From contig JAEWHG010000045.1 of NCBI GenBank assembly GCA_023387935.1, positions 1 through 22,059 on the forward strand: DNA of 22,059 nucleotides. Reading direction: 5' to 3'. The DNA is from Bacillota bacterium (GTDB lineage Bacteria > Bacillota > Clostridia > Peptostreptococcales > Natronincolaceae). Below the pieces are notes generated by a model. That model did no database searches. It was not told where the DNA came from and worked only from the letters and a program-made list of their open reading frames with translations. The position numbers were made by a program, and so were the translations under genes. Within the stretch, counting starts at the first letter, position 1. Each line of letters starts with the position of its first letter. Shown piece after piece: positions 6,839 to 14,609 of this stretch.

Positions 6839-9800
6839 TTAGGATAGTGGAACAATTTTTGCTCTAATACCATTTCTATTATGTGTACCAGATATAACTT
6901 CTGATAATCCATATTTACCATCAACAGACTTATCAATAAGAGCAAGAGGGTTCGATGCAATTCCAGTAGCTCTAATACTTTCTCCTTTTACTACTTTCCC
7001 ATCTATTGTAGTATCTTTGCTACCATACTCCCACTTCCCATAACCAAAACTAATTCCTAAACTACCTCTAGCTACACCTTCTTTAACCTTTAATACTCCC
7101 TTAGCCTTATTGCTTGCTGTTTCTACCATTACTTCCTGTTCATCACTTAGTCCAAGATCCTTAGCATCTAATGCATTAATTTCGATGTAGTTTGTATTAG
7201 ATAAAGCCTGCATCGTTGGACAGTTATTCAGCATAGAAACCCCTCTAAGTTTAGCCTTAGATGAACAAATTCTAAATGGATATTCTTCAGAAGGATATGC
7301 TTTATCTACTAAAGTTCCATCTGCTAAGGTTTCTGGTGTCCAAATTGGTGTTCCTTCATTATAAGCTCCAGTAATACTATTTCTACTATTTGCAAGGTTT
7401 TCACTATAGAAACAAAGTTTAACTGGATCTCCATATTTCATAAAGTTACCGTCATGATAATTTGTGTCGGCTTCAAATCTTCCACCTTTTGCAATCACAT
7501 TTTTTACAGCAAATAACTCATCTGGCTTAATTGCCGCCTGCCAATCTGATGGAATAGCGTCTAAACCTGTAATCTTATCATCTTCTTCTGTTATGTTCTC
7601 AACAAGATCGCCATCATACGCTATATTGGCAACAGCCTTCATAAAGTAATCTTCTCTTGTATTTAAAGGCCACATTTTACCATCCGCACCCTTAATAGCA
7701 TTATCACCAAATCCTGGCATACCTACTTTCTTAGCTACTTCAATTAAATAGGTTTCCATACTAATTGGCTGATTACTACTACCTACCTTTGGCGTCATTG
7801 GCTCAATAATTGGGTATCTAACAGCTGTCATTTTTGTATTAATATTCGCTCTTACTGGAACCATAGCCCATTGCTCATAAATAGATGTATCTGGAACAAT
7901 ATAGTCTGCATAAGCAGTAGTTTCACCCATTACGATATCCACACTAATAATTAATGGAATATTCGATGTTTTCTTCAATTCTTCTAGCATAGTTTCTTGA
8001 TATAAAGATGGTGTTCCGTATATTGGGTTTGCAAAACAGTTTACAAGTATTTTACATTGATAAGGATACTGGTTTAATGCTGAGAACATTGCTTGTCCAT
8101 CTAAAGACATTCCATTTGTATGCCATGGTAATTTAGAAGGATAAGGCTTTTTACCTTGTGCTACCTTATTTTTGTACTCTGTTGTATTTTCATAATGGAA
8201 TTGCTCTCTACTTATTTTAACTCCAGATGGCTTAACTTGACCTTCGAATGTTGCTAGATCATATTTAGGTCCTTCAGCAAAAGCTTTAAATGATGGACCG
8301 TTTCCTGCCATACCACCCTTCATATTATAAGCTCCCATTAAAGCTGGAAGTATCCATAAAGCAACTGTAAAAGGTAATCCATTCACTGAGTTTGTTCCAC
8401 CAAGGGTATCTACTGCCACCTTATGTCCATGGCTTGTGAACTCCTTAGCAAGCTCTCCTATTTGTTTAGCAGATATACCACAAATTTCAGCGTACTCGTC
8501 TATAGAGTGTCTCTCTACCCCCTGCTTTAATAAATATAAAGAAGTAGCAACTTTAATAGTGCCTGTTTTTCCTTGAACTTCTCCATTATAAAGTAGATTA
8601 CCAGCGGATGCTTTGCTATTAAGCTCTGGCTTCCCAGTCTTCTTATCAATTACAAAGAATCCTTCTCCCTCTAGGCCTAAGTCTTCTGGCTTAAGGAATT
8701 TTCTATTATTTGGATGTTTTTCATCTGTTATTACTAAATGAGTAGCATTGGTATAGCTTTTAAAACCGATAGCTTTAGCTGCCTCTTCATTTGGAGATTC
8801 TAAAAATTTACCATCAAATTTTTCATTATCAAATATCCAACGCATCATTCCAAGTACAAGGGCACCATCTGTAGACGGCTTAATTGGCATCCATTTCGTT
8901 TTGCCAGGAATATCTGTACCACCTTGCATAAATGGATCAATTACTGCTAGTTTTAATTTATTTTCCAGTGCTCCCTTTACTGTTTTTCTTGCTAAAGCTT
9001 GGAAGCTCATACCACTATGTCCTGGATATGCTCCTTGATACAGACAGAATTCTGCATCTTGAAGGTCTGGCTTATATAGTCCACCAGGACCATTATCATA
9101 TAAAACCTGCCACGCAGGTCTCCATGCGCCACCTCATGTTCCTGTATGACCGTAAAAGTTAGTTGATCCAAAACTATTTAAAACAAATCTTTGTGCAAAG
9201 TTAATACGTCCATAGGAACCACCACTAATCCAAACTAAACCATTGCTCTTTGGTCCCATTTCTGGTGCGTCTGGATTAATTAATTCATCTTGACTATATA
9301 CTTTTCTAAATCCTTCAACTACAGTATTATCCCCTAGGTCAGCGAAGATTTTTCCACCTTCTACTGTCTCTTCAATAAGCTGTTCCCAAGAAATTGGTTT
9401 CCATTTTCCACTTCCTCTTTCACCAGCTCTTTTTAATGGTGTCGTAATCCTCATTGGGTCATATACCTGCTCAAAAGTAGAGTTTCCTCTAGCACAAATT
9501 GTTGCTCTATGTGTATGCCCTTTATCACCATGCAAGCTGAAAGCCTGATAGGATTCCTTTATTGTTGTATCATAAGGAAGTGCAGGCTCTGCACATTTAG
9601 GATGATATGGATTACCTGTAAGTTTCATAATTCTTCCTGTCTGCTTATCAATCTTAGCTCTAACTCCACAGGAACTATAACATCCCATACAGACACTGCT
9701 TTTAACTAAAATATTAGAGTTTACTTTAACTTCTCCACTTTTCAGATCTACTGTTGCCTCTACTCCTTGTCCTAAGGTTTCAGGCATCTCTGGAAATCCA

Positions 9801-9904
9801 TCAATAGAAACATCTGTCTCTTTATTGCATCCAGTTATCCCTAGACCTAAAGCGGACGCACCTACAGTAAGTGCTGAAAGCTTTAAAAACGTCCTTCGTT
9901 TCAA
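6839..9904 (-). CDS. Selenocysteine-containing TtrA-like molybdopterin (Mo/W) oxidoreductase, catalytic subunit
   Basis: Read through an in-frame TGA at 9136-9134 this is one 1021-residue protein, the usual size of tetrathionate reductase TtrA. The two halves are in the same frame, and the 41 codons after TGA continue as GGAWRPAWQVLYDNGPGG with no gap. The N-terminus has a Tat motif (RRTFLK, residues 3-8) and a lipobox ITGC with Cys26, suggesting a lipid-anchored exported enzyme. Cys72, Cys75, Cys79 and Cys137 (CARG) fit the family [4Fe-4S] site, and NPYHPKC resembles TtrA. The TGA is codon 257 in GHTGT-U-GG, at the expected metal-ligand position. Of two starts, TTG at 9904 has GAGGTGAT correctly spaced; GTG at 9913 lacks a ribosome site. 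The substrate is unknown: tetrathionate, selenate, arsenate or polysulfide-type acceptors are candidates. A pseudogene is much less likely given the stem-loop after TGA and intact flanks. Confidence 0.88.
9102..9122 (-). promoter_or_regulatory. Bacterial SECIS element
   Basis: In the mRNA, ACCUGC (9119-9114) pairs perfectly with GCAGGU (9110-9105) around the three-base loop GUG. The stem can extend by three more pairs, two of them G-U. The core stem starts 15 bases after the UGA and the loop opens with GU at bases 21-22, matching the bacterial SECIS consensus of an apical loop about 16-37 bases downstream with an early GU. It would recruit SelB with Sec-tRNA. Confidence 0.85.
9134..9136 (-). 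other. Selenocysteine UGA codon (Sec257)
   Basis: TGA on the minus strand, in frame with the coding sequence on both sides. It follows GHTGT, so the histidine lies four residues before the recoded residue. This is the H-x3-C spacing seen at the metal-binding cysteine of several DMSO-reductase-family enzymes. Selenium would then coordinate the Mo or W atom. Confidence 0.85.
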
Positions 9905-9957
9905 CTTTATCACCTCGAAATTGATATATGATCATTACTACACATTGTTAAATAATA

Positions 9958-9973
9958 TGCAAGCATCGTGCCA
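9958..9973 (-). promoter_or_regulatory. Sigma-54 (-24/-12) promoter of the selenoprotein operon
   Basis: On the minus strand TGGCACG (9973-9967), four bases, then TTGCA (9962-9958) is an exact match to the sigma-54 consensus TGGCACG-N4-TTGCW. The invariant GG and GC are ten bases apart. Transcription would begin near 9947, giving a leader of about 43 bases to the TTG start. The adjacent NtrC-type regulator with a GAFTGA loop is the obvious activator. Confidence 0.92.
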
Positions 9974-10078
9974 ACTTTAAAATATATGCTTTAGTTTTTG
10001 ACAATCACTTCTTTAGATTTAAATCTACATGTTACTTTTTAGACAAATTTAGATAAAATTAGACTTATTTCTTCAATA

Positions 10079-10106
10079 TTCTTTATTTACTTAATTAAAT
10101 AAAGAA
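10079..10106. promoter_or_regulatory. Candidate activator binding site (inverted repeat)
   Basis: TTCTTTATTTA (10079-10089) and TAAATAAAGAA (10096-10106) form perfect 11-base arms around six bases. The centre is about 145 bases upstream of the predicted sigma-54 start point, a normal distance for an NtrC-family enhancer. It lies in non-coding DNA beyond the regulator's terminator. Binding by the neighbouring regulator is inferred. Confidence 0.5.
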
Positions 10107-10122
10107 CAATATTTTTCGTGCT

Positions 10123-10157
10123 AAAATGACAAAACCCCATGTCAAAATGACACAGGG
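10123..10157 (-). terminator. Terminator of the sensor-regulator operon
   Basis: In the minus-strand RNA, CCCUGUGUCA (10157-10148) pairs with UGACAUGGGG (10144-10135), ten pairs including two G-U, around UUU. UUUU and a second UUUU follow. It lies about 16 bases beyond the response regulator stop. The TGTCA/TGACA units within it also form a palindrome and a third half-site, so a second role as operator is possible. Confidence 0.65.
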
Positions 10158-10172
10158 CGAACACCGTGTTGC

Positions 10173-11495
10173 TTATTTTTGTAATTTATATTCCTCTATT
10201 TTCCTATACAGAGTTCTTAGTCCAATTTTCAATATCTTTGCTGTTTCTGTTTTATTCCACCCTGTTTTTTCAAGAACTTGGTATATATGTTCCTTCTCTA
10301 TGTCTTCTAAAGCTAGGCTCTTGATATTATTTTTACTATAACTTTCTCCAGCAAAAAAATCATTTGGATATAATTCCTCACCCTTTGACAGTAAAATTCC
10401 TCTCTCTATTAAATTTGCAAGTTCCCTTACATTGCCAGGAAAAGTGTAATTTAATAAAAATATTTCTGCTTCTTTACTTAACTTTTTCTTACTATTACTT
10501 TGTCTTAGAAAGTGTTCTGCTAGCACTAAAGCATCCCTTCCCCGCTCTCTAAGTGGAGGAATACTTAGTGTTACAACACTTAACCTATAATATAAATCTT
10601 CTCGAAATCTTCCTTCTTCTATTGCTTGTTCCAAATTAATATTAGTTGCAGCTACAACCCTTACATTTGCCTTTTTGGTTACTGTTCCTCCTACTGGCCT
10701 AAACTCACCTGCATCTAGAAATCGCAATAGCTTAACCTGTAAAGAGGCTTCCATATCTCCAATCTCATCTAAAAATAATGTCCCTTCATCTGCCAATTCA
10801 ACTAATCCTTTTTTGTTAACTTGAGCACCAGTAAATGCTCCCTTTACATGTCCAAACAGTTCACTTTCCAACAATTGACTAGGGATAGCACTAGCATTTA
10901 TAGGAACAAAGGGATGATGTGCACGTAAACTATTATAATGTAGAGCATTCGCAACAAGTTCTTTGCCTGTACCACTTTCACCTAAAATAAGAGCTGGCAA
11001 TGGACTGTCAGATACCCGATCAATCAGGTACTTCAGATTAATCATAACGTCACTATTTCCTATTATTTCACGTTTTCTATTTGTTCTTTGGATAGTTTCA
11101 ATTAAATTATTGCTGTAATCTTGTAATCTTTTTCTATCTAATGCCTTTTGCAAAATTAACTCTAGTTCTATAGGCTTAATTGGCTTTGTTAAATAATCAT
11201 AAGCACCCTTCTTCATTGCTTCAATAGCAGTATCCACAGTTGCATAACCAGTAAGCATAATGATCTCCAAATTGGGCTGAATTTTTTTAGCCCTTTCCAA
11301 TAGCTCTAGTCCATCAATACCATTCATCATGATATCAAACAAAGCTACATCAAATTCAGTCTCTTCAATCATATTTAGCGCTTTCAAACTACAGTTAGAA
11401 GCCTCTACGGAATAACCTTTTCTAGTAAGTCTTTGCTTTAATAATTCAATAAATTTTTCTTCATCATCTACTAGTAAAACCTTAAATTGTCTCAT
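10173..11495 (-). CDS. Sigma-54-dependent NtrC-family response regulator
   Basis: A 440-residue transcription activator with the complete three-domain layout. The receiver (1-120) has acidic residues D10/D11, phosphoacceptor D54 and K104 (YLTKP). The AAA+ domain (about 145-375) shows Walker A GESGTGKE at 172-179, the sigma-54-contacting loop GAFTGA at 219-224 and Walker B GTLFLDEIGD. A Fis-type helix-turn-helix closes the protein (GWNKTETAKILKIGLRTLYR). The start ATG follows GAGGTGAT and overlaps the kinase gene by 14 bases. The consensus sigma-54 promoter just downstream makes the selenoprotein operon its probable target. Relatives by layout are AioR- and ZraR-like regulators; no specific name is justified. 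Confidence 0.94.
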   Translation of the reverse strand: MRQFKVLLVDDEEKFIELLKQRLTRKGYSVEASNCSLKALNMIEETEFDVALFDIMMNGIDGLELLERAKKIQPNLEIIMLTGYATVDTAIEAMKKGAYDYLTKPIKPIELELILQKALDRKRLQDYSNNLIETIQRTNRKREIIGNSDVMINLKYLIDRVSDSPLPALILGESGTGKELVANALHYNSLRAHHPFVPINASAIPSQLLESELFGHVKGAFTGAQVNKKGLVELADEGTLFLDEIGDMEASLQVKLLRFLDAGEFRPVGGTVTKKANVRVVAATNINLEQAIEEGRFREDLYYRLSVVTLSIPPLRERGRDALVLAEHFLRQSNSKKKLSKEAEIFLLNYTFPGNVRELANLIERGILLSKGEELYPNDFFAGESYSKNNIKSLALEDIEKEHIYQVLEKTGWNKTETAKILKIGLRTLYRKIEEYKLQK

Positions 11496-13344
11496 TTTTT
11501 ATCACCTCAGCTGCTATAGGTAGCCAAATGCTGGCCTTTATACCAACGCCATTATTATTTTCCAAACTAATGATCCCTCGCATTCTTTCAACTATAACCT
11601 GACTAATCGCAAGACCTAACCCTGTGCCTTTGCCAATAGGCTTAGTCGTATAAAAAGGATCAAAAACATGCTTTAAATTTTCTTCTAAAATTCCTTCTCC
11701 TGTATCGATTACCTCTATTTTAACTAAATTACCTTCACATATTATCTTAATAGTTAATTTCCCTCCACTAAGCATTGCATCCAAAGCATTCGTAACTAAA
11801 TTCAATATAACCTGCTGTAACTGGGATTCATCTACAAAAACATAAGGCAAAGGTTCCTCCCATTGTAAATCTACTTCTATATTTTGTTTATTAATAGGAT
11901 ATTTAACTAACTTCAATACTTCATTTACCACATGAGGAATATAAACTTGTTTATCCTGTGATTCTACTTCCCTAGAATAATTAACCAAACTTTGAGTTAT
12001 ATTCGTACAGCGATGTATTTGTTCTCTTATACTTAGTAAATATTCCTTCAATGCCCCTTCTGCATCAAGATCATTTATATTTTCTATTTCTAAACGCTCT
12101 AATAAGTCATCGGCATAAAATCCTAAATTGTTCATAGGATTATTAATTTCATGGGCTACCCCTGCCGCTAAAAGTCCTATCGCAGCTCTTTTTTCAGCTT
12201 GAATTGCTATTTTTTCATTATCACGTTTTTTCTTTATTTCTCTAATCATTTCATTAAAGGCTTCTATCACTACTCCTAATTCATCATTCGATTGCTTAGG
12301 AATTTGATATTCTAAGTCTCCTTTCTTAACACAAGCTACGCCCTTAGCCAATTCTTCTACTGGTCTAATAAAATGAAGTATAAAAATCATACCTAATCCT
12401 GTTATTGTAAGAAGAACAAGAAACAAAACTAAACTTAGTCGGAAAAGCATTGTTCTTGGAGTAACATATGCATTTACTAAAGGCTGCTCTACTACTACCC
12501 CCCAATCAACCATAGGGATTAATCCGTACACTCCTAAAACAAACTCACCTGTATACGACTTATAAATTATTGGATTAAATTCCAATATTCCAAGCTGATC
12601 TCCATCATTTTCATTGCTTTTCAGTAAATTTTCTACTCCTTTACTATTAGATACATCTTGCCTTCTTAATACTTGACTATAGTCAGAGTGTCCTATTAAT
12701 TCTCCTTTTTCATCCACCAGCATAATATAACTTCCATCTGAAATTTCCACTGATGATATTTCTTGCATTACTTGCCTTAAGCTAATTTTGGCAATAAAAC
12801 CTCCTCTAAAATCCCGATTCATACCTCCAACAGGTACTCCTAAATCAAAAACTATTTGATTATCTATATCTATTTTAGGACTTCCAATAAAAGATTTTCC
12901 TTGTTTGAGTTTTTGAAATTGAGGTTCATCAGAAATTTCTTTTAGATCCTTAGAACAAACAGCATATCGCTTTGAAATCTTTACTATTTCTTCTCCATCT
13001 GATGATACTATTGCAATCTCCTCTAAATGCGGAAAGCTTTTTAATACTCCATAAAGAAGATTCTCTTTTTTCTTTTTATCATTCCCATCAAATACATCTG
13101 AATTGGTTAAGGAGATTGTCTCTAAAGAAGTTTGCAAAGTTTTAACCAAATCAGAAACCGCATAAGATACTCTAGATGCTGTTAAAGCGTGTTGTTTATG
13201 AATTGATTCTTCTATTTCTTTTTTGATAATTTTCATGTTATAAAAGCCTAAAAATAATAGAGGAATTATTGAAATAATGATCATCATAACCATCAATCTT
13301 GATTTTATGCTATTATACCTACTAGCTCTAACTTGCTTTTCCAT
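11482..13344 (-). CDS. Membrane sensor histidine kinase (Cache-HAMP-HisKA-HATPase)
   Basis: A 620-residue kinase. A first membrane helix (about 16-38) and a second (about 300-324) enclose an extracytoplasmic region of some 260 residues that looks like a double Cache sensor (GSPKIDIDNQIVFDLGVPV, YIMLVDEKGELIGHSDYSQV). HAMP follows (IRPVEELAKGV..., about 326-375), then HisKA with phosphorylated His398 in GVAHEINNP, and the ATPase domain with N-box NLVTNALDAM, DTGEGI and GTGLGLAI. It starts six bases after the binding-protein gene and overlaps the regulator gene, so the three are one transcription unit. The signal could be direct or via the binding protein; the ligand is unknown. Confidence 0.93.
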   Translation of the reverse strand: MEKQVRASRYNSIKSRLMVMMIIISIIPLLFLGFYNMKIIKKEIEESIHKQHALTASRVSYAVSDLVKTLQTSLETISLTNSDVFDGNDKKKKENLLYGVLKSFPHLEEIAIVSSDGEEIVKISKRYAVCSKDLKEISDEPQFQKLKQGKSFIGSPKIDIDNQIVFDLGVPVGGMNRDFRGGFIAKISLRQVMQEISSVEISDGSYIMLVDEKGELIGHSDYSQVLRRQDVSNSKGVENLLKSNENDGDQLGILEFNPIIYKSYTGEFVLGVYGLIPMVDWGVVVEQPLVNAYVTPRTMLFRLSLVLFLVLLTITGLGMIFILHFIRPVEELAKGVACVKKGDLEYQIPKQSNDELGVVIEAFNEMIREIKKKRDNEKIAIQAEKRAAIGLLAAGVAHEINNPMNNLGFYADDLLERLEIENINDLDAEGALKEYLLSIREQIHRCTNITQSLVNYSREVESQDKQVYIPHVVNEVLKLVKYPINKQNIEVDLQWEEPLPYVFVDESQLQQVILNLVTNALDAMLSGGKLTIKIICEGNLVKIEVIDTGEGILEENLKHVFDPFYTTKPIGKGTGLGLAISQVIVERMRGIISLENNNGVGIKASIWLPIAAEVIKNETI

Positions 13345-13350
13345 AATAAA

Positions 13351-14364
13351 TTACCTTTCTCTGTCGTATACAAAGTGGTCTACAAAGGGCATATCTGGAG
13401 TTTCAATATCTATTCCTAATTGCCTTGCTGTATCTAAATTAATATATAGCTCTAACTGCTCTGGAGATTCTATTGGTATTATTTTAGGATCTTGTCCCTT
13501 TAGCATATTCGCTACTATTCTAGCAGCCTGTTTCCCCTCATTATAGGTAGTACTACCGTAAAAGGCTAAAACCCCTTTTTCTACTTGTTTATCCGTAACG
13601 CCCATGACAGGAATTTGTTTTTCTAAAGTAATATCAACTATGGTATCTATTATAGATTCAAATAACAAACTACACATTAGCATTACGCCATCTACAGAAT
13701 CGCCTTTTTCATTCAGAATCTCAATAACTTCCTTATGGCTCGTTACAGGAACAATATCTAGTTGTATATTTAATTTTTTAGCAGCATCATATAAAAATTC
13801 AGAGCTGGGGCCAAATGGTGTGGTTTCTGGATTGTATAAAACTAATACATTTTCAGTACTTGGAACTAACCTTTTTAAAAATTCAAGTCGTTTTCCTGAT
13901 AATTGTACATAATGGCTATCTACTCCAGTAATATTACATGCTGTAGAGATATTATCTTTAACAAGATCCAGTTCTACAGTACATCCAACACCAATAAATG
14001 CTACTGGAATTTCTTTATCCATAGTAGCCTTTTTTGCTGCAGCAGTTTCAGAAGTACCTGTAGTTATAATTGTATCTACCCCAATATTTACCAATTCTTC
14101 CGATAGATGATCTAGCATATTGATGTCTCCAGAAGCATTCTTAACAATAATATCTACATCATTGTTTGATAATCCATATTGCTTTAACCCTTCTTTCATT
14201 CCTTCTATTTTAGCCAGTCTTTCATCGTTAACTGTCAATACACCAATTTTATATGCTTTATGTTCTTTTTCTTCAATATTTGTTTGTAAGTAACTAGTAT
14301 AGTATAATATCAAACTAGCTATAAAAACTATAAATAAAAATACAAATATAATCTTTTTTTTCAT
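13351..14364 (-). CDS. Periplasmic-binding-type protein of the TrpX/ABC_sub_bind family, putative sensor partner
   Basis: A 337-residue exported protein: a basic start MKKK and one hydrophobic helix (to about residue 21) with no lipobox cysteine suggest an uncleaved membrane anchor. The rest follows the ABC_sub_bind (TrpX-like) fold: KIGVLTVNDE, TIITTGTSETAAAKK, IPVAFIGVG, NVLVLYNPET, GVMLMCSLLFESI and VLAFYGSTTYNEGKQAA. No ABC permease or ATPase is adjacent; instead a histidine kinase follows six bases later. That points to sensing rather than transport, comparable in layout to AioX with AioSR. AGGAGATG lies before the ATG at 14364; an upstream ATG at 14388 lacks such support. The ligand cannot be told from sequence. 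Confidence 0.82.
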   Translation of the reverse strand: MKKKIIFVFLFIVFIASLILYYTSYLQTNIEEKEHKAYKIGVLTVNDERLAKIEGMKEGLKQYGLSNNDVDIIVKNASGDINMLDHLSEELVNIGVDTIITTGTSETAAAKKATMDKEIPVAFIGVGCTVELDLVKDNISTACNITGVDSHYVQLSGKRLEFLKRLVPSTENVLVLYNPETTPFGPSSEFLYDAAKKLNIQLDIVPVTSHKEVIEILNEKGDSVDGVMLMCSLLFESIIDTIVDITLEKQIPVMGVTDKQVEKGVLAFYGSTTYNEGKQAARIVANMLKGQDPKIIPIESPEQLELYINLDTARQLGIDIETPDMPFVDHFVYDRER

Positions 14365-14483
14365 ATGTCCATCTCCTAATACAGGCATTCTGCAATTTTT
14401 TATAAATTAATTCATAATATTTCTACTCAGACTTTTTATATATACTATTTTATAATAATATAACTAAGAGAGCAAACTAGTTT

Positions 14484-14534
14484 GTTAATGGGTCCCGGGA
14501 ACCTTGTTGTATTCACAATAAGGTTCCCACCCAT
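14484..14534. repeat. Palindromic intergenic repeat, copy 1
   Basis: A near-perfect hairpin: ATGGGT, three unpaired C, GGGAACCTTGTTGT, loop ATTC, ACAATAAGGTTCCC, ACCCAT. Bases 14498-14520 (23 bases) recur as an exact inverted copy at 16785-16807. The neighbouring GTTAAYGGGTC is also shared with copy 2. No reading frame or transposase is associated. Confidence 0.75.
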
Positions 14535-14546
14535 CAAAGCAATAAA

Positions 14547-14577
14547 AGCTGTACAATTGATAGTCAATTGTACAGCT
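14547..14577. terminator. Strong terminator between eutH and the sensor operon
   Basis: Perfect 14-base arms AGCTGTACAATTGA and TCAATTGTACAGCT around a three-base loop. On the minus strand it lies about 33 bases after the eutH stop and is followed by TTTATTGCTTT. On the plus strand it is followed by AATTTTTTC, so it could work in both directions. Confidence 0.85.
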
Positions 14578-14609
14578 AATTTTTTCTGTAAAAAATTTTA
14601 TTCTATAAG

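Noticed and set aside
9011..9136. Two separate genes, or a pseudogene broken by a nonsense mutation
   Set aside because: Both parts are in the same frame, the sequence between TGA and the first downstream ATG (9010) keeps the family character, no ribosome site precedes that ATG, and a SECIS-like hairpin follows the TGA.
10126..10341. Plus-strand open frame over the regulator's 3' end
   Set aside because: It runs through the terminator hairpin and is antisense to the helix-turn-helix region; no ribosome site.
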